Assembly: GCF_004135935.1 (NCBI RefSeq)
Contig: NZ_CP025086.1
Coordinates: forward strand, 2,170,001-2,234,000
Source: Methylovirgula ligni
GTDB lineage: Bacteria > Pseudomonadota > Alphaproteobacteria > Rhizobiales > Beijerinckiaceae
Reading direction: 5' to 3'
DNA: 64,000 nt
The notes below the pieces were generated by a model. That model was not told the DNA's origin. It was given only the letters and a program-made list of their open reading frames with translations, and did not search any database. Position numbers and translations under genes: made by a program. This document shows positions 15,904 through 24,271 of the stretch, piece after piece (the stretch's first letter is position 1; each line of letters begins with the position of its first letter).

Positions 15904-18543
15904 ATGATGGCCTATATCTGCGAGCCCGGCGTAAGCCACGAGGCGATAGAGACGGCGCTTCGCGCCCTGTCGCTTCGCGACGAGGCGATCCCGTTTTTGG
16001 TCGCCGCGCCCGATGGCGCGACCGACAAGATCGTTGCTGCCAGCCAGACGATGCTGACCCTGTTCGCGGCCGCCGATCTTGCGGCGCTGACGGCGCGGCT
16101 TTTTGCCAGCACGGACACCGGCGCCGAGCGGGTCGCGGAGCAGGCACGCGGCCTTGCGCTCGATAGCGCGCCACGGCTTGAGCGTCTGAGCTTCGCGCTC
16201 CAGCCGGAGGCGGAGACGATCACCGTTCTTTCCCGGCGGATCGCTGACGCCGCGCATGGATCCTTGTATGTCGCGGCGATGCTCGGCGTCGGGGCGCTGC
16301 TGGCGCGCCGGCAGGCCGAATCCGCGCCCGTGCCCGAATCACCGCCCATCCCGGCTCTGCAGCTCGACGAGGTGCGCCAGCTTCTCGGCGCGCGAATCGG
16401 CGCGCGGACCAATGTGCGTTTTCTCTGGCGCACGGATGCGCGGGACACCGTCACCGAGATCACGCCACCACTCGCCGATGTCGTCGGGACGGAAGCCGCG
16501 GACATACTCGGCCGCGATTTCGGCGACGTGGCCAAATATCTGGACCGGGAGCCGGACGGGCCGCTGGCCCGTGCCTTCGCCCGGCGCGAGACCTTCAGCG
16601 GCGTCGAGGTTCTCTGGCCGATCGCCGGGGCCGCCGCCGCCGTGCCGGTCGGGCTGGGCGGCCTGCCGGCCTTTGATCGCGCGCGAAATTTCGACGGCTA
16701 TCGTGGCTTTGGCGTCATTCATGTGGACCGGCTGGCCGCGAGCGAGCCGCGCGAATTTCTGTTGCCCGAGATCGAGACCGCGCCGGAACTGGCGCCGCCC
16801 GCTGCGCCGGAGCCTTTGGCTTCTTTGCCTGGAGCGACCGCCGCGCCTGCGCCCGAAGTGGCCGCGCCAGCGCCCGCGAGCGAAGCACCGCCTCCACCGC
16901 CGGCTCCCGAGCCGGTCGCCATCGTGTCCGAACCTGTCGAGGACGACGACGAGGGCCTGCTGTCGCAGGATGAGGCGACGGCTTTCCGGGCGATCGGCGA
17001 TGTGCTGGCGGACGAGGTACCGCCTCCGCCCGAGGCTGCGGGCGCCGAACCGGCGGCCGCGCCGCCGATCCTCGATGCCAATGCGGCCGCGCTTCTCGAC
17101 CGTTTGTCGCTCGGCATATTGGTCAGCCGGGACAATATCGCGATCTACGCCAATCGTACCTTGCTCGATCTTTTGGGCTTTGCCGACGAAGACGCTTTCC
17201 ATGCCGCCGGCGGCATGGCGCGGATGTTCAATCTGGCGCCGAATGGCAGCGATGCGATCGGCGTGCGAACCGCGGCGGGCGCCATCCTGCCGGCACGGGC
17301 GCGGATCCAGGCGATCGAGTGGGATCATCTGCCCGCGACCCTGCTGACCCTGCGCCCTGAGGATGAAAAGGCGCGCGGACAGACCGAGCAGCTCGAAGCC
17401 GATTTACGCACGCAGAAGGGCGAGGCACGGGAGCTTTCCGCCATTCTCGACACGGCGACGGACGGCCTCGTCATCCTCGATCCCAACGGGCGCATCGTCA
17501 CGCTCAACCGTTCGGGCGAGGCGCTCTTCGGCTACGACGAGAGCGAGGTCGTCGGCCAACCGATCACCGTGCTTGCCGCCTCCGAGAGCCAGGGTAGGGT
17601 TCTCGATTATTTCGAGGGCCTCAAGACCGACGGCGTCGCCAGCCTGCTCAACGACGGCCGCGAGATCACCGGCCGGGCGAAACAGGGCGGCCTCATTCCG
17701 ATCTTCATGACTCTCAGCCGTGTCGGTCCTGCCCAGAGCGATCCCGCGCAACAGAAATTCTGCGCGCTTTTCAGGGACATGACGCATTGGAAGAAAGTTG
17801 AGGAAGAACTTAAACAGGCGCGGCAGGAGGCCGAGCGCACGAGCGCGCTGAAGTCGGATTTCCTCGCCAAGGTGAGTCACGAAATCCGCACGCCGCTCAA
17901 TGCCATCATGGGCTTTGCTGAAGTCATCATGGAGGAGCGGTTCGGCCCCATCGGCAACGAGCGCTATCGCGATTATCTGCGCGACATCCATACCTCCGGC
18001 GCGCATGTGATGAGCCTCGTCAACGACCTGCTCGATCTCTCCAAGATCGAGGCGGGCAAGATGGACCTGCAATTCGTTTCGGTCGATGTCAACCGCGCGA
18101 TTTCGGAGGCGGTCGGCATCATGCAGCCGCAGGCGAACCAGGCGCGGATCATCATGCGCCTCTCGCTCGCGCCGCACCTGCCGAAGATCGTCGCCGACGA
18201 GCGTTCGCTGCGCCAGATCCTGCTCAACCTTCTCTCCAACGCGGTCAAGTTCAACGAGCCGGGCGGGCAGGTCATTATCTCTTCGGCGCTGACTGATACC
18301 GGCACGGCGGTGATCCGTATTCGCGATACCGGGATCGGCATGTCGGACAAGGATATCGAGACTGCGCTCGAACCCTTCCGTCAGCTCGCGACCTCTCGCC
18401 AGACCAGCGGCACTGGCCTCGGGCTGCCGCTGACCAAGGCGCTGGTCGAGGCCAACCGCGCCTTCTTCACCATCAAGAGCAAGAAGGACGAGGGCACCTT
18501 CGTCGAGGTCGCCTTCCCGCCGGCGAGAGTCCTGGCGGAATAA
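15904..18543 (+). CDS. PAS-domain sensor histidine kinase, PdhS-like
   Basis: The 879-residue product has a long N-terminal sensory region without obvious membrane spans. Next comes a low-complexity Ala/Pro linker around residues 300-340, then a first PAS-like segment near 400-490 and a second PAS near 510-630 (AILDTATDGLVILDPNGRIV). The kinase core follows: H box VSHEIRTPLNAIMGF with the phosphoacceptor His at residue 659, N box LLNLLSNAVKFNEPG, and G boxes RDTGIGMSD and GTGLGLPLTKALVE. The HisKA segment, including GPIGNERYRDYLRDI, is that of the PdhS/PleC/DivJ group, which controls DivK and the CtrA cell-cycle pathway in Hyphomicrobiales. No response regulator lies beside it. Assignment to PdhS rather than another PAS kinase is moderately sure. 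Confidence 0.8.
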   Translation: MMAYICEPGVSHEAIETALRALSLRDEAIPFLVAAPDGATDKIVAASQTMLTLFAAADLAALTARLFASTDTGAERVAEQARGLALDSAPRLERLSFALQPEAETITVLSRRIADAAHGSLYVAAMLGVGALLARRQAESAPVPESPPIPALQLDEVRQLLGARIGARTNVRFLWRTDARDTVTEITPPLADVVGTEAADILGRDFGDVAKYLDREPDGPLARAFARRETFSGVEVLWPIAGAAAAVPVGLGGLPAFDRARNFDGYRGFGVIHVDRLAASEPREFLLPEIETAPELAPPAAPEPLASLPGATAAPAPEVAAPAPASEAPPPPPAPEPVAIVSEPVEDDDEGLLSQDEATAFRAIGDVLADEVPPPPEAAGAEPAAAPPILDANAAALLDRLSLGILVSRDNIAIYANRTLLDLLGFADEDAFHAAGGMARMFNLAPNGSDAIGVRTAAGAILPARARIQAIEWDHLPATLLTLRPEDEKARGQTEQLEADLRTQKGEARELSAILDTATDGLVILDPNGRIVTLNRSGEALFGYDESEVVGQPITVLAASESQGRVLDYFEGLKTDGVASLLNDGREITGRAKQGGLIPIFMTLSRVGPAQSDPAQQKFCALFRDMTHWKKVEEELKQARQEAERTSALKSDFLAKVSHEIRTPLNAIMGFAEVIMEERFGPIGNERYRDYLRDIHTSGAHVMSLVNDLLDLSKIEAGKMDLQFVSVDVNRAISEAVGIMQPQANQARIIMRLSLAPHLPKIVADERSLRQILLNLLSNAVKFNEPGGQVIISSALTDTGTAVIRIRDTGIGMSDKDIETALEPFRQLATSRQTSGTGLGLPLTKALVEANRAFFTIKSKKDEGTFVEVAFPPARVLAE

Positions 18544-18687
18544 CCAGATTTATCATGCGCTCTGCGCAGGCCCGGATCATTCGCGCGGGTTCCGGCTTTG
18601 ATCTTTCGCAAACCGCAAGGCTGAACCGCAGCATGAATTCTTTGTAACTTGTTTTGTCGTAGTGCTGCGACGAAATTCCCTAACGAG

Positions 18688-18704
18688 TCTAGAATAATTC
18701 TAGA
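18688..18704. promoter_or_regulatory. Perfect 17-base palindrome upstream of cytochrome b561
   Basis: TCTAGAAT-A-ATTCTAGA at 18688-18704 is a perfect dyad with one central base, ending 14 bases before ATG 18719 and just before the ribosome binding site AGGGGA. It sits in an A/T-rich pocket likely to hold the promoter, so a repressor bound here could block transcription. No adjacent regulator gene identifies the binding protein. Confidence 0.5.
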
Positions 18705-18718
18705 TTAGGGGAATCTTG

Positions 18719-19234
18719 ATGCATTACGATTCGCGCACGATCGCGCTGCATTGGACAACAGCGGGCTTGGTTCTCATTCTCTGGACCATTGGCCAGACTG
18801 CTGATTTCATTCCTCGCGGCCCGTTCCGCGGTGCCTATTGGTCGGCGCATTTCCTTTTGGGCTTCATCTTCGTCGCTGTCCTTCTGACGCGAATCCTTTG
18901 GCGCAGTAGCGGCGGGAAACGCCTGCCGCCGGCAGACAGCGGCGCTCTGCAAGTCATTTCCAAGACGACGCATTATCTGCTCTACGCGCTTTTGGTGATT
19001 GTCGCGGCGCTCGGCCTCGCCAATGCCTTCGCGCATGGTGTCTCGATCTTTGGCATCATCAATCTGCCAAAGCTCGCCGACCATGCGCGGGCAGAATCGA
19101 TCGGCGACCTGCACGAGCTTGCAGCAAACAGCGTACTTGCCTTGGCGGCCTTTCATGCCGCTGCGGCGCTCGCGCATCACTATCTTTGGCGCGACAAGGT
19201 GCTCGAGAGAATGCTGCCGGAGCGCGCGTCCTGA
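18719..19234 (+). CDS. Cytochrome b561 family protein
   Basis: The 171-residue inner-membrane protein has four predicted helices. It carries the histidines that bind two b haems: ALHW near residue 11, SAHFLLG near residue 43, HDLHELAANS-type IGDLHELAAN near residue 126 and AAFHAAAALAHH near residue 140. Bacterial cytochrome b561 (CybB/YodB type) passes electrons between quinol and periplasmic partners; in E. coli it can oxidise superoxide. I chose ATG 18719 with AGGGGAA upstream over the TTG three bases earlier. The gene stands alone, with a perfect palindrome just upstream. Confidence 0.88.
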   Translation: MHYDSRTIALHWTTAGLVLILWTIGQTADFIPRGPFRGAYWSAHFLLGFIFVAVLLTRILWRSSGGKRLPPADSGALQVISKTTHYLLYALLVIVAALGLANAFAHGVSIFGIINLPKLADHARAESIGDLHELAANSVLALAAFHAAAALAHHYLWRDKVLERMLPERAS

Positions 19235-19249
19235 GTTCGCCGCGCCGCT

Positions 19250-19921
19250 TCAACTGCCGCCGACGATGAGAATATGCAGCGCGCGGGGGCCATGCGCGCC
19301 GAGCAGCAACGTCTGCTCGATATCGGCCGACCGCGAGGGGCCGGTGATGAAATTCACCGTGCGCGGCATCGTGCCTTCGCCATAGGCGGCGCGCAGCTTC
19401 GCCCAGAACGCCTCGTAATCGCCGACGATGGCCCACGCTTCGACGACGACGATATGCGTCTCCGGCAGAAAGTTCAGCGTCGTCGGATTGTCCGGGCCGG
19501 AGACGAGCGCGAGCGTGCCTGTCTCGGCAATCCCGGCGAAGGCGTGCGAGAGCCCAACGCGGTCCTCCGGCTGCGCACGGCCTTCATCAAGACGGAGCGC
19601 CGCCGATTCCCAGGGCAGGGCGGCGAGATAGGGATCGGCGCCCTTGCGCAATTGCAGCGGCAGGTTTTTCGCGCGTAGGAAATCCGCGATCCGCGCCGGA
19701 ATCTCCTCGGCGCTGGCGACGTCCTCCACTGTCGCAAAAACCCGCTCGGCCTCGGCGCGAAAGAGCGCCACTTTGTCAGCGGCCACGCGCCCCCGTGCGG
19801 GGATCACGCTCTCCGGCGCTTCGGCCAAGCGCGCATTGACCGTGTGGCGCCGGGAGTCTTCCGCGCCGGTGACGCCAAGCGCGCGGCGGATGCCGGCGAA
19901 TATTTTGGCGCGGTCGCTCAT
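19250..19921 (-). CDS. lutC: L-lactate utilisation protein LutC (LldG/YkgG family)
   Basis: The 223-residue product belongs to the LutC/YkgG family, the smallest component of the LutABC L-lactate dehydrogenase complex. Typical features are the start MSDRAKIFAGIRRAL, the central GLSHAFAGIAETGTLAL and the C-terminal GPSRSADIEQTLLLGAHGPRALHILIV. Its start overlaps the lutB stop by four bases (ATGA at 19918-19921), so the three genes form one transcript, lutA-lutB-lutC. The complex oxidises L-lactate to pyruvate and donates electrons to the respiratory chain. No lactate permease or regulator lies next to it. Confidence 0.9.
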   Translation of the reverse strand: MSDRAKIFAGIRRALGVTGAEDSRRHTVNARLAEAPESVIPARGRVAADKVALFRAEAERVFATVEDVASAEEIPARIADFLRAKNLPLQLRKGADPYLAALPWESAALRLDEGRAQPEDRVGLSHAFAGIAETGTLALVSGPDNPTTLNFLPETHIVVVEAWAIVGDYEAFWAKLRAAYGEGTMPRTVNFITGPSRSADIEQTLLLGAHGPRALHILIVGGS

Positions 19922-21339
19922 GGTTTTTTCCGCGCCGCGAATTGCGCCTGGAATGTGCCGCCTTGCGGCGCCGGGAAGTCGCGCTGTGCCGTCCAGCCGC
20001 TGGCGAAGGGCAGGCTGCGAAACTTGCCGCTCCGGCCAAGGAGCGCGAGGCCGCGCATCGCGATCCGCGCCGCAGGACCATAGATTTGCGGGCGTCGGGC
20101 GAAAAACCCCCAGACGGCGAGGCCGAGACGCTGGCTCTGCGGGCCAAGATAATGCGCGAAGGCGCGCTCGCGCCATTGGCGCAGCAATTTCGGCAGCGGG
20201 ATGCGCACAGGGCAGACGCTCTCGCAGGCGCCGCAGAATGTCGAGGCATTGGGCAGGTCGGCCGAATGGGCGAGGCCGAAAAGGCCCGGCGTCAGCACCG
20301 AGCCCATCGGCCCTGGATAGACCGAGCCATAGGCATGGCCGCCGACGGATTGATAGACCGGGCAATGGTTCATGCAGGCGCCGCAGCGGATGCAGCGGAG
20401 CATTTCGGCGAAATCGCTGCCGAGCATTTTGGTGCGGCCGTTGTCGAGGATGACGACATGATAGTCCTCCGGGCCGTCCGGATCGCCGGGCCGGCGCGGG
20501 CCGGTCGAAAGCGTCGTATAGACCGACATGTCCTGCCCGGTCGCCGAGCGCGCCAGCACGCGCAGCAAAGTGCCCGCGTCTTCGAGCGTCGGCACCAGCT
20601 TCTCGATCGAGGCGAGGACGATGTGGACTTTCGGCAGGCTCTGCGAGAGATCGCCATTGCCTTCGTTGGTGACGATGATCGAGGTGCCGGTCTCGGCGAC
20701 GAGAAAATTTGCGCCGGTGATGCCGACGTCGGCGGCGAGGAATTTTTCGCGCAGGATTTTCCGCGCCTCCGTCAGCAGCGAAACAGGCTCGCTGAGGTCG
20801 CGCTCCGGCGGCAGGCCCGTGTGCAGGCGGTGGAAATCCGCGGCGATCTGATCCCTTGTCAGATGCACGGCAGGCGCGATGATGTGCGAGGGCATTTCGC
20901 GGCGGAGCTGGATGATATATTCGCCGAGATCGGTCTCGACCGGCGTAATGCCCGCGGCTTCGAGCGCGGCGTTGACGCCCATTTCCTCGCCGATCATCGA
21001 CTTGCCTTTGGCGACACTCCTCGCGCCGCGCCTGCGGCAGATGTCGAGCACGATGGCATTGGCGTCCTCGGCTGTGCAGGCGTAATGCACCGTGCCGCCG
21101 CTGGCCGCGACTTTCGCCTCATAGGCTTCGAGGTAGAGATCGAGATGGGCGAGCGTATGCGCTTTGATGTCCCGCGCCGCGTCGCGCAAGGCTTCAAATT
21201 CCGGCAGGCGCGCGACGGCCTTGGCGCGCTTGCCGATAAAGCCGTCGCGGGAGATATGCAGTGCCTTCTGCAAATGCGCGTCAGCGAGCGCGCGATGCGC
21301 CTTCTCGGCGAAATGCAGATGGCTTTGCGGCGCGCTCAT
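19918..21339 (-). CDS. lutB: L-lactate utilisation iron-sulfur protein LutB (LldF)
   Basis: The 473-residue product combines an N-terminal LUD (LutB/LutC-type) domain with a C-terminal ferredoxin-like domain. The LUD domain includes GITGANFLVAETGTSIIVTN. Two 4Fe-4S motifs are visible, CIRCGACMNHCPVY near residue 310 and CGACESVCPVRIP near residue 360. Length matches LldF/LutB. The start was set at ATG 21339 because it overlaps the lutA stop and begins with MSAPQSHLHF; the frame is open further upstream inside lutA. It is the electron-transfer centre of the complex with LutA and LutC. Confidence 0.92.
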   Translation of the reverse strand: MSAPQSHLHFAEKAHRALADAHLQKALHISRDGFIGKRAKAVARLPEFEALRDAARDIKAHTLAHLDLYLEAYEAKVAASGGTVHYACTAEDANAIVLDICRRRGARSVAKGKSMIGEEMGVNAALEAAGITPVETDLGEYIIQLRREMPSHIIAPAVHLTRDQIAADFHRLHTGLPPERDLSEPVSLLTEARKILREKFLAADVGITGANFLVAETGTSIIVTNEGNGDLSQSLPKVHIVLASIEKLVPTLEDAGTLLRVLARSATGQDMSVYTTLSTGPRRPGDPDGPEDYHVVILDNGRTKMLGSDFAEMLRCIRCGACMNHCPVYQSVGGHAYGSVYPGPMGSVLTPGLFGLAHSADLPNASTFCGACESVCPVRIPLPKLLRQWRERAFAHYLGPQSQRLGLAVWGFFARRPQIYGPAARIAMRGLALLGRSGKFRSLPFASGWTAQRDFPAPQGGTFQAQFAARKKP

Positions 21340-22103
21340 GTCTTGCTCGCACAAATCGCCGGCGTACCGGTCATGCCGGCGAGAACCTCGGCGAAATGGC
21401 GCACCTCGATGGTGCTGCCGCGCCGCGCCAGGCGGCCGGCGATATTCATCAGGCACCCAAGATCGCCTGCCAGCAGGACCGGCGCGCCGCTTGCCTCTGC
21501 CGCCTCCGCCTTCTCCTCGACAATGGCGGCGGAGACCTCGCCATATTTGACCGCGAATGTGCCGCCAAAGCCGCAACAGCGCGTATGATCCTGCATCTCG
21601 ACGAGGTCCAGCCCGCGCACCGAACCGAGCAGCTTGCGCGGCTGCGCGGCGATGCCCAGTTCGCGGAGGCCGGAGCAGGCATCGTGATAGGTCACGCGAT
21701 GTGGAAATTCGGCGTCGATGTGAGTGACCTTCAGAATGGTGACAAGAAAATCTGAAAGTTCATAGACCTTGGCGCCGAAGGCGCGGGCCTCTGCGGCGAA
21801 GCCGGGATCATCCGCCAAAAGCGCCGGATAATGTTTGGCTAGCATCCCAGCGCAGGAGCCGGAAGGGACGACGACATAATCATAGGGCGCGAAGGCTTCG
21901 ATCACCGGCCGCGCGAGTTCTTTGGCGAGTGCGCGGTCGCCGGAATTGTAAGCGGGCTGGCCGCAACAGGTCTGCGGCGGAACTTCGACCGTACAGCCAG
22001 CGTCCTCGAGCAGCTTGACGGCCGCCCAGCCGATCGACGGCCGGAAGAGATCGACAAGGCAGGTGACGTAGAGGCCGACACGCGGCCCTTGCGGGGCTTC
22101 CAT
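21336..22103 (-). CDS. lutA: L-lactate utilisation protein LutA (LldE, CCG-domain)
   Basis: The 255-residue product has two cysteine-rich CCG domains, with CCGQPAYNSGDRAL near residue 46 and CCGFGGTFAVKYGEV near residue 176. They probably bind an iron-sulfur cluster, as in heterodisulfide reductase and GlcF relatives. The N-terminus VGLYVTCLVDLFRPSIGWAA is typical of LutA/YkgE. It is the first gene of lutABC and diverges from the CYTH gene across 48 bases, which must contain the lut promoter. No operator is obvious in that gap. Confidence 0.92.
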   Translation of the reverse strand: MEAPQGPRVGLYVTCLVDLFRPSIGWAAVKLLEDAGCTVEVPPQTCCGQPAYNSGDRALAKELARPVIEAFAPYDYVVVPSGSCAGMLAKHYPALLADDPGFAAEARAFGAKVYELSDFLVTILKVTHIDAEFPHRVTYHDACSGLRELGIAAQPRKLLGSVRGLDLVEMQDHTRCCGFGGTFAVKYGEVSAAIVEEKAEAAEASGAPVLLAGDLGCLMNIAGRLARRGSTIEVRHFAEVLAGMTGTPAICASKT

Positions 22104-22151
22104 GCGGCAACTATCGGCTCTAAGCCTGCCGCGTCAACATTCGGGGGACAG

Positions 22152-22616
22152 ATGGGCCGCGAGATCGAACACAAGTTTCTGGTCGATACGTCGCTCTGGC
22201 GCCCGGATGGGCCGGGCGTCGTACTTCGCCAGGGCTATCTTTCGACGGACAAGGAGCGCGTCGTCCGCGTGCGGACAGCCGGCCCGAAAGCCTATCTCAC
22301 GATCAAGGGCCCGGGGCATATCAGCCGGGCGGAATTCGAATATGAAATCCCCTTCGCGGACGCGAGTTTCATGCTCGATCATCTGTGTCTGCCGGGCGTG
22401 ATCGAGAAGACGCGCTACCGGCAGCCGGTCGGCGCGCACATCTGGGAGATCGATGTCTTCCACGGCGAGAACGACGGCCTGGTTCTGGCCGAGGTCGAGC
22501 TTCGGGGCGACGATGAGGCCTTTGAGCATCCCGACTGGGCGTTGCGCGAGGTTTCGAACGACGCGCGCTACTTCAACGCCGCGCTGTCGCAGAAACCGTT
22601 CAAGAGCTGGGCCTGA
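22152..22616 (+). CDS. CYTH domain protein (triphosphate tunnel metalloenzyme)
   Basis: The 154-residue product begins MGREIEHKFLV, carrying the ExExK signature of CYTH enzymes. Charged strands that line the triphosphate tunnel follow: RVVRVRTAGPKAYLTIK, EFEYEIP, EKTRYRQP, WEIDVFHGENDGLVLAEVEL. Bacterial members this short, like E. coli YgiF N-domain and NeuTTM, hydrolyse inorganic triphosphate; adenylate cyclase class IV is a less likely alternative. ATG 22152 follows a GGGGGA ribosome binding site. It lies between the divergent lut genes and glcD without an obvious functional link to them. Confidence 0.85.
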   Translation: MGREIEHKFLVDTSLWRPDGPGVVLRQGYLSTDKERVVRVRTAGPKAYLTIKGPGHISRAEFEYEIPFADASFMLDHLCLPGVIEKTRYRQPVGAHIWEIDVFHGENDGLVLAEVELRGDDEAFEHPDWALREVSNDARYFNAALSQKPFKSWA

Positions 22617-22676
22617 CGTCAGGGACTTGCCGCAGGCGGGGCTTCGGCGCATGGTCCGACGGGAAAAAGGTTGAAC

Positions 22677-24113
22677 ATGTCCGGTATTCAATTTCCCAAG
22701 CCCGATCCGTCTATTATCGCCCGGCGTGAAACGATCATCGCTGGCCTCGCCGCGCTGGTCGCGCCGGACTCGCTGATTACAGCCGAGGATGAGCGCCGCG
22801 CCTTCGAGACCGACGCGCTGACGGCCTATCGGCGGATACCGCTCGCCGTCGTATTGCCGCGCACGACGGAGGAGCTTTCCGCGGTCTTGGCCTTTCTGCA
22901 CAAGGAAGGCGTCAATGTCGTCGCGCGCGGCGCCGGAACCTCGCTCGCGGGCGGCGCGATCCCGCAGGAAGATGCGGTCGTTGTCGGCGTCGCCAAAATG
23001 GCGCGCGTGCTCGATATCGATTACGCCAATCGCACGATCCGCGTGCAGTCGGGCGTCACCAATCTGTCGATCTCGGGCGCGGTAGCGGCCGAGCGCTTCT
23101 TCTATGCACCGGACCCGTCCTCGCAGCTTGCCTGTACGATCGCCGGCAATATCGGCATGAATTCGGGCGGCGCGCATTGCCTCAAATATGGCGTGACGAC
23201 CAACAACGTGCTGGGCGTCAAGATGGTGCTGGTCGATGGCACCGTGGTCGAGATCGGCGGACCTTATCTCGACAGCGCGGGCCTCGATCTGCTCGGCCTC
23301 GTCGTGGGCTCAGAAGGGCAGCTTGGCATTGTCGCGGAGGCGACCTTGCGCATCCTGCCCATGCCCGAGGATGCGCGGCCGGTGCTTTTCGGCTTCCCGA
23401 CGAGCGAGGCGGCGGGCGGCTGCGTCGCGGCGATCATCGGCGCGGGCATCGTCCCGGTTGCGATCGAATTCATGGACAAGCTCGCCATCGAAATCTGTGA
23501 GGATTTCGCTCACGCCGGCTATCCGCTGGATGTCGGCGCGCTGCTGATCATCGAATCCGAAGGCTCGCCCGCCGAGATCGACGCCGAACTCGCCAGGATC
23601 GTTGCTATCGCCAAGGATTACAGCGTCACCACCATCAAGGAATCGAAATCGGCAATCGAGACGGCGGCGATCTGGAAGGGTCGCAAGTCCGCCTTCGGCG
23701 CGACGGGGCGCGTCGCCGATTATATCTGCATGGATGGCGTCATCCCGACCGGCAAGCTGCCGCAAGTGCTGCACCGGCTGAACGAGATCGTCGCGGAATT
23801 GGGTTTGCGTGTCGCCAATGTCTTTCATGCTGGCGACGGCAATCTGCATCCGCTGGTGCTCTACAATATCAACGACCCGGCCGAGCAGGCGAAGGCGGAA
23901 AAGGCCGGCGAGGAAATCCTCAAGCTCTGCGTCGAGGCCGGCGGCTGCCTGACCGGCGAGCACGGCGTCGGCATCGAGAAGCGCGATCTGATGCCGTTCC
24001 AGTTCAACCCGGTCGATCTCCAGCAGCAGATGCGCGTGCGCGCCGCCTTCGATCCCGGCTGGCGGCTGAACCCGGCCAAGGTCTTTCCGCTTGAGGGTAG
24101 GGTGGCCGCCTAG
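22677..24113 (+). CDS. glcD: Glycolate oxidase subunit GlcD (FAD-linked)
   Basis: The 478-residue flavoprotein is the catalytic subunit of glycolate dehydrogenase, which oxidises glycolate to glyoxylate. The PCMH-type FAD domain includes VVARGAGTSLAGGAIP near residue 82 and CTIAGNIGMNSGGAHCLKYG near 150. The C-terminal domain includes NVFHAGDGNLHPL near residue 382 and GGCLTGEHGVGIEKRDLM near 425, which carry the substrate and metal-binding histidines of the VAO family. ATG 22677 has AAAGG about seven bases upstream. It is followed by glcE after a gap holding two palindromic repeats. D-lactate dehydrogenase is the nearest alternative, but the glcE and glcF genes downstream favour GlcD. Confidence 0.93.
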   Translation: MSGIQFPKPDPSIIARRETIIAGLAALVAPDSLITAEDERRAFETDALTAYRRIPLAVVLPRTTEELSAVLAFLHKEGVNVVARGAGTSLAGGAIPQEDAVVVGVAKMARVLDIDYANRTIRVQSGVTNLSISGAVAAERFFYAPDPSSQLACTIAGNIGMNSGGAHCLKYGVTTNNVLGVKMVLVDGTVVEIGGPYLDSAGLDLLGLVVGSEGQLGIVAEATLRILPMPEDARPVLFGFPTSEAAGGCVAAIIGAGIVPVAIEFMDKLAIEICEDFAHAGYPLDVGALLIIESEGSPAEIDAELARIVAIAKDYSVTTIKESKSAIETAAIWKGRKSAFGATGRVADYICMDGVIPTGKLPQVLHRLNEIVAELGLRVANVFHAGDGNLHPLVLYNINDPAEQAKAEKAGEEILKLCVEAGGCLTGEHGVGIEKRDLMPFQFNPVDLQQQMRVRAAFDPGWRLNPAKVFPLEGRVAA

Positions 24114-24132
24114 CCGTCGTTGCTTTATTCGT

Positions 24133-24175
24133 CCTCATCCTTCGAGACGCGCTTTCGGCGCTCCTCAGGATGAGG
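24133..24175. repeat. Palindromic extragenic repeat, first unit
   Basis: CCTCATCC at 24133-24140 pairs with GGATGAGG at 24168-24175. Between them are TTCGAGACGCGC and GCGCTCCTCA, in the form of the common alphaproteobacterial extragenic palindrome that reads TCATCCTTCGAGACG...CTCCTCAGGATGA. It lies between glcD and glcE and may form an mRNA hairpin. Confidence 0.7.
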
Positions 24176-24190
24176 GGTTCCTGCACCTTT

Positions 24191-24237
24191 GCCCTCACCC
24201 CGAGGGGCGAGCGAAGTGAGCCTCGAAGGGCGAGGGC
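24191..24237. repeat. Palindromic extragenic repeat, second unit
   Basis: GCCCTC at 24191-24196 and GAGGGC at 24232-24237 bound an imperfect palindrome with internal CCCCGAGGGGCGAGCG and AGTGAGCCTCGAAGGG segments. It is 15 bases after the first unit and 34 bases before glcE, so the two form one compound repeat element inside the glc operon. Confidence 0.6.
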
Positions 24238-24271
24238 GACATACAAATACATCCATGCTAGCTCACCCGCC

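Noticed and set aside
15472-16257. Minus-strand 261-residue frame over tRNA-His and the kinase start
   Set aside because: Crosses a tRNA and opposes the histidine kinase; not coding.
22612-22623. Palindrome CCTGACGTCAGG at the CYTH stop
   Set aside because: Without a loop or T-run it cannot be a terminator, and a 12-base dyad is plausible by chance at a GC-rich stop.
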